Origin: Apostichopus japonicus
Lineage: Eukaryota > Echinodermata > Holothuroidea > Aspidochirotida > Stichopodidae
Assembly (NCBI RefSeq): GCF_037975245.1
Contig: NC_092563.1
Location: forward strand, 7,561,501-7,625,500
Reading direction: 5' to 3'
DNA: 64,000 bases
Shown: positions 46,112 through 64,000 of the stretch, in pieces
How positions within the stretch are numbered: the stretch's first letter is position 1
Layout: each line of letters starts with the position of its first letter
Program-made: the position numbers and the translations under genes
Notes under the pieces: generated by a model
What the model saw: the letters and a program-made list of their open reading frames with translations, nothing else
The model's database searches: none
Told to the model about the DNA's origin: nothing

Positions 46112-47344
46112 CATGGGCGGCGATCCTGGGGGGGGGGGGATGGGGGGGATATATCCCCCCCATGAAAATGGGTGGAGGGGATGTAATACACCATATCCCC
46201 CCCACCAAATGCCAGGAATAAGAATATTTTCATGCCTTCATTTATGCATCATCGTGAATGTACGGCTCTTTTTAGCTTCATTTCTCGCCTATACCATAAA
46301 CGCAGTGCGATCTTTTCAAATAAACCGCCTTTATAAAGCAAGAATAGTTGACTGTAGGCTTCATTGGCCCTATAACAACAAAATGTATTATTGCGCCCAC
46401 GGTATTGATATAGTACATATATGCACCCTCATAGTATTCATATAGGCCCTATAGTAGGCCTACACACGTACATGTTCCCTCGAACAGCTGAGAATCTCAT
46501 GTTACCAGGGTAATGCTTAATTAGGGGCGTCGGAGCGGTTTGCCGCACCACTATTCACGGCGCAAAAAAAAAAGGAGAAAAAAGTAGCACTAAGAAGAAA
46601 AAAAGGCAAAAAATAAAGAACCAAAATGAAAACATACTTCAAAATGTGTTTCAGAAGATTAATCGGGTACAAAAACAGACAAGGGAGAATGCACAGAAGA
46701 AAAGCTCGGGAAGTGCCATTTCCTGCAACCTGGGAGGCATTTTTTCAAAATTTTCTCCATTACGCTACGCGCCAACCAATGGTGGCGCGTAGCGTAGTTT
46801 GACCTTCCAAACGTCCCCCACCCCCCCCCGATAATTATGGTAGATGGCCACACTCTGATCTTCCGTACCAATCCCAAATAGCTTCCGACGCCCCTGTTAA
46901 TACACGTACGTTTCACCTGGATGCCCTAGCAATCGGTACCTAGGAATGTAACTATGTGTAATTGTGTATTGCATGTGTATAGGCCTATAATAGCCTGCAT
47001 GAGGCCATTTTCTTCATCGAATAATATAAAGAGCTCTCGAACATTCTAACGTAGCGCCTGAAACAAGATTGGCAGGGGCAATTTTCCCAAATTGCCCCTT
47101 AAGTTAAAAAAAAAGTAGGCCTATTTTGGATCCTGATTATGAGATATTTCGGACATGAAATCCCTATTTTAAAGTTGGGTATATGCCGCTTGGAAACCTC
47201 GGCAAGTGCCGTTTCCGGCCATCTAGAGGGTTTGTAAATCCCAAAATTTTCTTGTACGCTTCGCGCCAACTCATGGTGGCGCTACGCTTAGATAGTCAAC
47301 AAGGTCATATCCCCCCCACTCGGAAGTACGGATCGCCGCCCATG
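46112..47344. mobile_element. hAT-like element with perfect ends and 8-bp target duplication
   Basis: The ends are CATGGGCGGCGATCC and its inverse GGATCGCCGCCCATG. The perfect 8-bp repeat TCTACAGT flanks it at 46104-46111 and 47345-47352. The termini match those of the element at 2613-3865, so this is a second member of the family. The interior includes poly-G tracts near the left end, the shared GGTGGCGCTACGC module in inverse orientation near 47270, and a further nested element (46523-46895). No transposase is seen. Confidence 0.85.
46523..46895. mobile_element. Nested MITE with AGGGGCGTCGGA ends
   Basis: The left end AGGGGCGTCGGAGC and right end GCTTCCGACGCCCCT are inverted repeats. It lies wholly inside the hAT-like element at 46112-47344 and contains the inverse GCGCCAACCAATGGTGGCGC module. 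I could not find a clean target duplication. Confidence 0.6.
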
Positions 47345-47352
47345 TCTACAGT

Positions 47353-48120
47353 AGGCCTATACCCCAAGTAATAGCAACCCGCGTATCAATGCACATAAGC
47401 CGTATACATTTTTGTTTTCATTTTCTATTTTTTAAACAACCCCTTTTCCAGTTTGTGCGCCAATTTGAACAAACCAATACTGAGAAGTTCTCAGATTAAA
47501 ATGATGATTGGTCAAACCTCAACAATCTTGTAGAGTTTTCACAAATGAATGTGAAATATCGATTATTTAACGATTTCCGAGCAATATCTTGTGCATAGTC
47601 CACTTCTGAATCTTTGTATTGATCCCCAAATTGCGAACTTTACAAAATATCCAAGTAGAGTCGACACAAACCTAGGTAACTCAAGCTCAAAGAATTACAT
47701 ATGGGATATTGGTATTGATTGAATATTATCTAAAACTTGTCAAATTTAAGCTAAATAATCAAAACCTGCTTTAAAAGATTTCGTATCCCCGCCAATCGCT
47801 CCCTACCACTCTATTTTCAATTCCGGTTTAATCATAAGAATTGAACCTAACAAACAATTGATGGATTTACATTGTCTCTGCATTGCTTTTGATCTGACTG
47901 TCTGGTAAAATGACGTCATCAATTGTTGGCTCAAGTTATCTCACGTTTTACGTTACTGAAACTCTTTTGCGTTCATCTACATGTACAGAGAGTTAACTAA
48001 CTATACAGCATCCTGATAATATCACTAAGATTGTCTGGATACATCTTAAAACATCGATGGAATCATTTACATGTGTATTCGTGTGCATTATCTTCCTGCC
48101 ATCGTAATAAATACAACAAA
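47353..48120. other. Intergenic, no gene seen
   Basis: AT-rich sequence with no recognisable exon, repeat array or RNA gene. Confidence 0.4.
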
Positions 48121-48123
48121 AGA

Positions 48124-48300
48124 ACATCCTCATTATCCTCCTCCTCATTATCCTCCTCCTCATTATCCTCTTCATTACCCTCCTCCTCCTCCTCCTCCTC
48201 CTCCTCCTCCTCCTCCTCCTCCTCCTCCTCCTCCTCCTCCTCCTCGTCATCGTAATCGTTATCGTCATCGTCGTCGTCGTCGTCATCGTCGTCGTCGTCG

Positions 48301-48356
<56 letters not shown>

Positions 48357-48371
48357 GTCTTCGTCGTCATC
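48124..48371. repeat. Compound trinucleotide microsatellite (CTC)n-(GTC)n-(ATC)n
   Basis: CTC/ATT-type units, then a pure CTC run, then mixed GTC/ATC, then a pure ATC run. Long homopolymeric frames on both strands (Ser, Pro, His, Met, Arg) come from the repeat and are not genes. Confidence 0.95.
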
Positions 48372-50588
48372 ATTTGAAATATTGCCTTCTCAAGACCAAT
48401 CAGTATTAAGTTATCAATTCGATCAATGACACATTGATTGTTCGTTATAGCGTTCATCATATAGTTATAGCAAAATCGTGCCGTTCATTCTTTTGACTAT
48501 ATGTTTGGACAAGTATATGATACTGTATACCCAAGCTTCCCCTAAGGTGGTCGTTTTTTTTTCTCGATCGCCAAAAAGTTATTTGTCCGTTAGCAAGTTC
48601 TGAGAAATAACAGTGGGATATTCAAAATATATGCGTGACAATGCAAAGATAATGTACTGCCCGCAGCATGTCCAGTTAAAACGTTGAATGTATAAAGCCA
48701 TACTGCGTCTTGAAAGAAATAAGAAAAGAGAGCAACCACTTGGTCAAATCAACTACCAATTAAAACACCACCTATATGTCAATAAATAAACCTAATTGAC
48801 TTTGAAACCTTAGGTAAGATGTAAGAAAGTAAAATGTGACCTAAATGAGTCAAATAAATAATACACTTTAATCGAATTGTTAAGCTAAAATTAAACTCGT
48901 GTCCAAATTTGGAATGTTTTATTAATACGTAATATATAATTGCTGTCAGTGACTTTATTAACATGTGAATGAATTAGCACTTATCAGGTGGTTGCATGAT
49001 ATTAAAACTAACGTATATGAGCAGTATCATAAACAACTGATGAGATCATTTCATCAATGTCTTGGTTTTTTTTAAAATCTTTTGTTAGTTCGTTGCTGAC
49101 CTTTGTTTCTCGTAGGATTCGTTTGTAGCCTAGGGTTTTCCAATGTCACGTGGTTTATTTATAGGTCATTGATTAATTAGGGAATACATTGTGACGCAAT
49201 AAAGTTACAACATAGTTTACGCTGTGCATTGAATGTATAAGTCTACCTAAAGGTTTTTGGTTTTTGGTCGTGGTATATACACATAGTAATACCCAAGGCG
49301 ACAGATGTTGTTATCAACCATTGTTATGTTTACCATCAGTGGCCAGTGGACTGCATCGTTCACGATAATGAAAATCACGATGATTCCATATGAATCAATA
49401 TGAAGGACATGGCGTTTCTGAGGTAAGTAGTACGTGTGTGCACCCTTAGTAGAACTGACCAGTTTAGCTACGCGAGAGGTCTTATTTATTTTAGAAATGA
49501 AACGCATCAAGTTCCTTTAATTCCTCAACAGGTAACGTTCTATCTGTACTCTTAAATCATAAAACTGCCTCTTCGTCTCCTCAAACTGCTGAGTGTTTAC
49601 ACAGCGAAATCGGTTGGCTGGTCTTTTTGTAATTTCGTCACATCTGATGTAATAAAATTGATGATGCTATGTCATCTTGTCTTATTAACGCAGGAAGCGG
49701 TTCTCTTCGACAGCGTGGACTGTAAAATATTAAGATATAAATAGGAGACTTCATCCGATCTTACGGATCTTCAAATACGCTTCAAGTGTTTTTGCGAGAT
49801 TACAATGTACACCTCAATGCATTTTCAAGGTCTGCGTTTAGTTATCCGGGTCCTAGATTGCTTGCGCTTGACAACTTGTTCTGTAAAACTCACCACCGTC
49901 ATGATTTAATAACTTGGTTCAAAATAATGGCGACTGAATTACGAGGAAAACTATAACTAAAACTACAAAATGAATGATTGATGTGTCCTACGTCTCAAAA
50001 TTACTTTTATTATAGAACACATAGCACCGGTCAAAGGTGAATGCGAACTTCCGAATATATAACAAGAACTATACGTATGAAAATATATGCTCTTTAAAGT
50101 CGACAGAAAGTATGTTTACAGCATAAAGGCACACCCCACCATACATAGACTTGCACTGAAACTGTTTGTAAGTTCCATTAAAGTCATAACGTACGTTTGA
50201 TCTGCCTGTTACTTTCAAGTTGTTTTAAATGATATCACTATAAGAGCGCTTAGCGAACATAAGGCCTACATCTTCATCATCAGTTTCATCTGCAGCTATA
50301 TGATACCCACTAAAGTCACTAAAATTGCAAGTAAAGTGACTCGATGAAGATTATAACGTTTTCCCAGTTAGAACTAATACATTGACTCCAGTCATTAACC
50401 CGATTCGAGTTAGTTCAATTCAATTAAAATTCCCTTTCTCATATTATTGTACAGAGGTAAACATAACACGCAATACAATAGCAAATTAACAATCTAATTC
50501 GGACACTAGAAAAAAACCAGGCTAGTGACCAGGTCTGGAAAATCACTGCAGGAAATGACTCAACTCGACCATGAAATGACCGATGATG
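48372..50588. other. Intergenic, no gene seen
   Basis: No conserved exon on either strand. The minus-strand frame at 49247-49510 has no domain or splice context that I recognise. Confidence 0.4.
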
Positions 50589-51085
50589 CCACCCTCTGGT
50601 AGTAGCATAGCATCACACTCTGGTAGCAGGATATACGAGTCACCTTTGGTAGCAGGATAAAGTCACCCTCTGGCAGTAGAATAGCATCACCCTCTGGTAG
50701 CAGAGTATACGAGTCACCTCTGGTAGCAGGATAAAGTCACCCTCTGGCAGTAGAATAGCATCACCCTCTGGTAGCAGGGTATACGAGTCACCTCTGGTAG
50801 CAGGATAACGTCACCCTCTGGTAGCAGAGTATACGAGTCACCTCTGGTAGCAGGATAAAGTCACCCTCTGGCAGTAGAATTGCATCACCCTCTGGTAGCA
50901 GGGTATACGAGTCACCTCTGGTAGCAGGATAAAGTCACCCTCTGGCAGTAGCATAGCATCACCCTCTGGTAGCAGGGTATACGAGTCACCTCTGGTAGCA
51001 GGATAAAGTCACCCTCTGGCAGTATCATAGCATCACCCTCTGGTAGCATGTTATACAGTCACCTCTGATAGCAGGGTAGCGTCTC
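50589..51085. repeat. Higher-order minisatellite: 74-bp unit of three related submonomers
   Basis: Each unit has three variants of a 23-27-bp core: TCACCCTCTGGTAGCAGGGT plus ATACGAG, then TCACCTCTGGTAGCAGGATA plus AAG, then TCACCCTCTGGCAGTAGAAT plus AGCA. About six such triplets follow one another in fixed order, with partial units at the ends and in the middle (near 50807-50830). Confidence 0.9.
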
Positions 51086-51368
51086 CATTCATAATGATAC
51101 TTCCTTTTCAGTGCCATGGTAGATAGATTAAATAGAATGATATGATTGTTATTTGCTGCTTAGGATATGATCACGTGCTTAATTGCACATGATTGGACGA
51201 TAAGCTGAAGGACTTCATATATTGCTCAGAAAGTGTTACCAATTATCAATAGAAAGAAACTGGTCATATCCCGACGGATTTGAGTATGGAAATCAAATAT
51301 ACATTTAATAATAATACATTTTAAGAAACGTCACCCAAGATAGAGCCTGGGGTGCGAAAACCCGAGTC

Positions 51369-51482
51369 CCCTTACATACGGATAAAGTCCCCTTACGGAT
51401 ATAGTCCCCATACGGATATAGTCCCATACGGATATAGTCCCCTTACGGGTATAGTCCCCATAAGGACATAGTCCCCTTACCT
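51369..51482. repeat. 17-bp minisatellite
   Basis: About seven units of GTCCCCTTACGGATATA with small variations (CCTTAC/CCATAC, GGATATA/GGACATA). It lies about 280 bp from the array at 50589-51085 and is unrelated in sequence. Confidence 0.85.
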
Positions 51483-52280
51483 ACGGTTACCCGTGTGATC
51501 ATGAAGATGTTACGTCACATGAGTATCACGAGTTCATTGTCAAGTTAATACATAAGATACTAAATCAATACACACGACAGGATCATTTACAGTCACTGTT
51601 AGCCGGTATTATACTATACAGCTATAGCCTGCAGTCGAATATAAAATCATTTAGTTAACTGAATATTCATGTCGGTGCGCTACAAATGCGTTGTTTGGCT
51701 TCCTGCTTCTATAAGGTCTGTCTATTTTTCTTATGATGTGGATGTTTCCTATGTAAGAAAAAAAAAAAAATTAACTTAACGTATAGTCTGCAGAAGACAG
51801 AATGATGACTCACGTTTCCATGGTTACGATGTATAACACATGAAGTTGTTTTTATTATCTTTAATGCGATGTCTACGCTGCACTCCCGGTTGGAACAGAA
51901 GTATAAATACACACTCAAAATGGAAAGATTGAGAGAAAAAAATCTTTCCACACAACCTCGACTTTGCAAACAAAAATTGTACAAATTAGAACAAAGAAGA
52001 AAAAAAGCAAAATATATTTAAAGAAACCAAACAAAAAGGAAGACCTATACCTGATTAACCTAGATTTTTCCTTTTCAAGCAGGCACGTGTATAACCCCAT
52101 AAACAAACAAAAAAGCTTCCTGTCTTTCCAGCGTTTTTTTTCGTGACACATATTCCTTTAAAATTTTGACGTCATCCTCCTAATGTATTTTTTGCTATAG
52201 ATGGATGTTAAGAATTAAAAAACAAAGGAATGAAATCATATTTTTTCTTCAAATTTAATCGTTCGTATAAGTTTGAAATG

Positions 52281-53046
52281 TACGAAGATCTAGAGAGTAC
52301 ATGGTTAATTTTTTGTATTACGTACGTACGTAATAGTATCACGTAGGTACGTGATATGTTATACGTACGTACGTGATAATTACTACGTACGTACTTGATA
52401 ATTACTACGTACGTACGTAATAATTACTATGTACTTATGTAGTGATTATCACGTACGTATTTAATAACTGTTACGAATGTATAGGCCTACGTATACGTAC
52501 GTGTTTTTATTAAGTGATATAACCTTTGTTAACACTTGTCTAACGTAAGGGAGCCTACGTTATATACTGTGGGATACATCTTCATATCAAAGATGGAGAG
52601 GGATGAACTTGTTCGTATGTACTTTAATTTAGGGTTTAGCCAGAAGGAAATCCTTTAGTACTTTACAGCAAAGCATCGGATAATAGTTAGCGAAAGACAT
52701 CTCAGACGCATTCTGAGGAGCCTTTTCTTGTATCGCAAGAAACATTCAGACATTGTGGATGTGGCCATTTTTATATTGTGGCAAGCCTAAGCACAGGCAT
52801 ACCTGTGGTGTTAGTCGAACGAACGTACCTTGTCTGTCTCCGGCATTTTTTTAGTTAAGTATAAGCTTGACTTCTGTGGTGTAAGTATCTTGCATGTAGA
52901 CAAATATGTTACAGTATACGTACCGCGTACCGCCACTTCTTACTATCGTCGGTAGAGAACGTAAAATTATCACGTACGTACGTAATAAATTTTACGTACG
53001 TACGTAATATATTTTTTTTACCATGTCCTCTCTAGATCTTCGTAGA
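52281..53046. mobile_element. TIR transposon relic with ACGT-palindrome subterminal repeats
   Basis: The left end TACGAAGATCTAGAGAG at 52281 is the inverse of the right end CTCTCTAGATCTTCGTA ending near 53046. Similarity continues inward for about 50 bp, including ACATGG and TTACGTACGTACGTAA. TA sits at both outer edges and could be the target duplication. Just inside are many near-palindromic TACGTACGTA blocks (52318-52460 and 52970-53008). The middle holds a broken coding fragment (52593-52790). At about 770 bp it is a non-autonomous derivative or deletion product. Confidence 0.7.
52593..52790 (+). pseudogene. Fragment of a transposon protein, integrase-associated N-terminal type
   Basis: From ATG the frame reads MERDELVRMYFNLGFSQKEI, hits an in-frame TAG at 52656-52658, and continues with RIIVSERHLRRILRS, LYRKKHSD and VDVAIFIL to a TAA at 52788. 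This helix-turn-helix-like pattern resembles the N-terminus of uncharacterised metazoan proteins that carry an integrase core further on. That match is from memory. Only the first 65 codons or so remain and no catalytic domain is visible. It lies centrally inside the TIR element at 52281-53046. Confidence 0.55.
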
Positions 53047-54829
53047 AACGTCTCGTATATAAATATAAATTGTGTTTGTTGAAAAGTGCCAAGTTAAATC
53101 AAACGTGACACTAGCAAGAAAACCCGTTCGCTGGAATGCTTCGGGGGGGGGTGGTAGGGAGGGGGAAGAGAGGGGGAAAAGCAGTCAGTCGCTGGGTTGA
53201 GCCCTAATAAAGTAGTTATTTTCAAGGGTAGTGTGGTGCCAGCTGTGCAGGAGCATCCCCGGCAAAATTCAATGAGCCTCTCCACAAAATGCCACCCTCC
53301 CGCGTTTTTTCTCGCCTTTTCCTGCTACCATTTGCAGAAATTAATCTGTTTTTATGATGCTATGAATGACAGCTTTACAGTGCACCGACTCCGCAAACTG
53401 TAAAACATATTAACTACGTGCCTGGACGAAACGTTTGCAATGGCTGCCTTAATATCAGTTGGTTGCATGAGGAAGGGAGGAGGAGGGGGGGAGGAGGCAG
53501 GCTAAAATTTGAGCTTGGCTCAGAAAAATCCGCGCTTGTGTGATGGGTTATGTAGTTTATAAGTAAAACATACAATCAACATAATCCGCAATAACAAATG
53601 AAATACATCGAATCTATGTAACTTCTCAATATCCATTTATGCATTTATAATCTGTTGTTTTTCTCGCACGAAATTACAATATTTTGATCAAGTTGTTGAA
53701 ATCATCGCTCAGAAGACCGGCTAAATCCATTCGTTGTCTTTAATAAACCTGTTGTTATTAGTTCCTGTAGTTGCTTGACATATTAAGCTGAAAATAACAT
53801 CAACCTTGCATGTCGCCTAAGGCATCCGATTGCTTTCTCATTTGAAAATGTCTGACATTCTAAACCATTGGTTTAGTTCCTTCCTCCTGAAAGTTGATGC
53901 CTTCCGTGCTTGATTAATTTAATCATAGGAAGGTAAATTTAACTACAAGTTAAAATTGATGCAATGGAATTTTTTCTTCTCATGCACTTCGGTGAATACA
54001 TATTATGATGTACCACATTGTGTACTACTACCACCGTTATTATTACTATTATTATTTTATCATTGTTACTGTTTTAACGCGGCTTCATATGAAAACCAAA
54101 CAAACATTGTTTCAAACCTTTTAATGACTATAAATGTGTTTCGTATACACGAGAAATGCTTAACTTACATAGCAAATAAAAGCTGCTACCATGGGAGAGA
54201 AAATTGGGCAAACATAAAAACTTTGGGGAAAAGAAAAAACAACAACGAGAAAAACAAAACAAAATACAACAAAACGATAGAAAAGACGAGAAGTAAAAGA
54301 AACATAAAATGTTCAAATGACGTAAACTCCAGTTATAGGCAGAGCACAGGGAATTCCACTTTGCCCTAGTTTAACTCTACACAAAGTAAGACCTTAAAAT
54401 GTTGTGCAAGGAAACCAGAGGTCACACAAACACTCTCGCAAAGGCAACGACATCTTCTGTATAAACTTGTTTAAATAATATATATACATATAAAGATTAA
54501 ACGATTTACTCTGATTGGATATTTTTTCGGTCTATAAATGGCGATCGGTCTTGTTAAAACTGAAGAGGATTTTTTTTTATAGTCACAAGGCGATAGAGAC
54601 CTTTGTCCTCTCTGAGGATACGTTATACTTGTTTGTGTCTACAAACATTAAATAAGACGTGTTTTAGTTTTTTTGTTATTTTGTTAGTTTGTTAGTTTTT
54701 TTTAGTTACTTTGGGTGACATTAAATATCTTGATATTTTTTTTTTATGATAATAGCTCACTTTATGATGAAATCAGTAATTTTTGTGCCAACTTGGGTGA
54801 AACTTCGTTTGATATTATCCTAGTTGACC

Positions 54830-54830
<1 letters not shown>
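53047..54830. other. Intergenic, no gene seen
   Basis: It contains G-rich tracts near 53142-53180 and 53471-53500. The 137-codon frame at 53956-54369 starts with a Leu-rich stretch that comes from a TTA repeat and then becomes Lys/Asn-rich. I consider it composition-driven. Confidence 0.4.
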
Positions 54831-60050
<5,220 letters not shown>

Positions 60051-60418
60051 TTAAAGGGTGTGAAGACTCGCGCAAAAAGAAACGTCTTATGACGGTAATC
60101 TGACCTAGTTTCGAGTGAGGTGTAACAGAAGTGTTAGACACCACCATCGATCCCAGAAAATACACACACAGTTTGCTACCGTCGGTAATGAGACACTAGT
60201 GTACAGTCAGTACATACAGCTGCGGTCAATACCCACAGCACAGTGTACAAACGATACAGCGATGGACATCTCAGGTCCAGCTAAAGATAACAAGGTATCA
60301 CGTTTAATTACTGTATGCATTTTGTAGCGACAAGAGAAAAACTTCACTTGCAAGCAACGGAAAGTTAACTTTTTAAAGATGGCGGCACGCGGTTTGGGCG
60401 AGTCTTCAATGCCTATAA
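60051..60418 (+). mobile_element. TTAA-flanked MITE, copy 4
   Basis: TTAA at 60051-60054, then AGGGTGTGAAGACTCGCGC; the right end is GGGCGAGTCTTCAATGCCT followed by ATAA at 60415-60418, a one-base change from TTAA. The interior is collinear with the other three copies. Confidence 0.85.
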
Positions 60419-61237
60419 CCTCCACCGTCAACTCTCTCTCTGTTATTTGACTCCGCATCTTATATTTAGTTTATCTCCGGCAACCCTCTCATATTCAGCT
60501 TTCCTTTCTTCACAATCCCCGTTAAATGTCCAGGCATAGTTAACCATTTTTTTTTTGGTTACAGTTCTTCAATTAACTTGTCAGTCCCATCTGTCTATTA
60601 ATGTTGTTTTCTCTGTTGTGATTCTCGGCTGTCTCTGAAGATCATCTTGCTAGGATCGAGACGACGCCATGCTGGCTTTCTTACCTTTTTACATTCTCTT
60701 GACAGATGCAAAGACGAAGAACAATATGAAACGGTAAGAAATTTAAAAAAAGAAAGAGACTTTTCAATGCAGTCAGAGCAAGTATAGACTAACAATTCCA
60801 CTTCATTACCTTTGTTGTTATTTCTGTAAAATGCGTATATCTCTTTGGGGTGGGATTGGAAGTGGGGAGGGGGATGGAGGAGGGGGGGGGGGGGTGCGGT
60901 AATAATTTATAACTTGGGGCAGGTTCTCTTCTCATATAGGCACATTGATGGGAATGGGCTAATCGGTATTGATGATATTTTGAAAATATATGCTAACGAA
61001 ATTATACATATCCTTCAAGTTTGTGGAGATAGAAATTCTTAAACGAGGTTTCCCAAAGGTTGGCCAAAGAAGGAGCTGTTTTGGTATATACCCATTGCGG
61101 TGCTCTGCAAATACCAAACATTGGCTGTTTTACTTCCAATCAGTCACTTAATTTTTCAGATTCAGCCTTTCGCTAAATGCAGTATAGTTGTTTAAGAGTT
61201 GTTTTCCCCCATTTTCCCTATTTATATATACGTTTTC

Positions 61238-64000
<2,763 letters not shown>

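Noticed and set aside
47993-48460. Met/Thr/Arg-, Ser-, Pro- and His-rich frames
   Set aside because: All come from the compound trinucleotide repeat at 48124-48371.
50589-51085. Possible CRISPR array (regular repeats)
   Set aside because: The repeats have no unique spacers, the host is an animal, and the units form a head-to-tail minisatellite.
53956-54369. 137-codon frame with a leucine-rich start, considered as a neuropeptide precursor
   Set aside because: The hydrophobic part comes from a TTA repeat and the rest is Lys/Asn-rich from base composition; the only dibasic GKR does not recur with similar peptides.

Overview
This window is animal nuclear DNA: split genes with GT-AG introns, tRNA-derived SINEs, cut-and-paste transposons and very many simple repeats. 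An invertebrate deuterostome is likely, most probably an echinoderm and possibly a sea cucumber. The grounds are a pair of SRCR receptors (a family greatly expanded in echinoderms), AT-rich DNA dense in TA microsatellites, and at least ten copies of the octamer TAGGCCTA. The species is inferred, not proven.

Layout. (1) 1766-9971, minus strand: a complete seven-exon gene for 26S proteasome lid subunit RPN8/PSMD7, with a hAT-like transposon in its last intron. (2) 13544-14704: a foldback element with a TTAA-flanked MITE nested inside it. (3) 15033-16785, plus strand: a three-exon secreted Kazal-type protein with a four-cysteine tail, preceded by a TATA box and initiator. (4) 18916-21062: nested hAT-like elements, followed by a broken coding fragment. 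(5) 23177-29767 and 35035-40128, plus strand: two tandem paralogous genes. Each has four coding exons, all joined in phase 1, and encodes a signal peptide, two SRCR domains, one membrane segment and a tail with PPxY and LPTYEE motifs. (6) 40.1-64 kb: no convincing conserved gene. It holds a DR1-bearing degenerate repeat, SINE, hAT-like and MITE copies, minisatellites, large microsatellites and a transposon relic with a fragment like the N-terminus of integrase-type proteins.

The two SRCR genes are the most interesting part. In both, the first SRCR domain lacks the same two cysteines (the canonical C2-C7 pair). In both, the second domain gains the same two extra cysteines around the helix. Both tails keep a PPxY motif followed by LPTYEE. 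Together they look like a duplicated receptor that links an unusual SRCR ectodomain to WW-domain, and perhaps SH2-domain, partners. Ligand and function are unknown.

All exon boundaries were read by hand from splice sites, phase and homology. No transcript evidence or database search was available.
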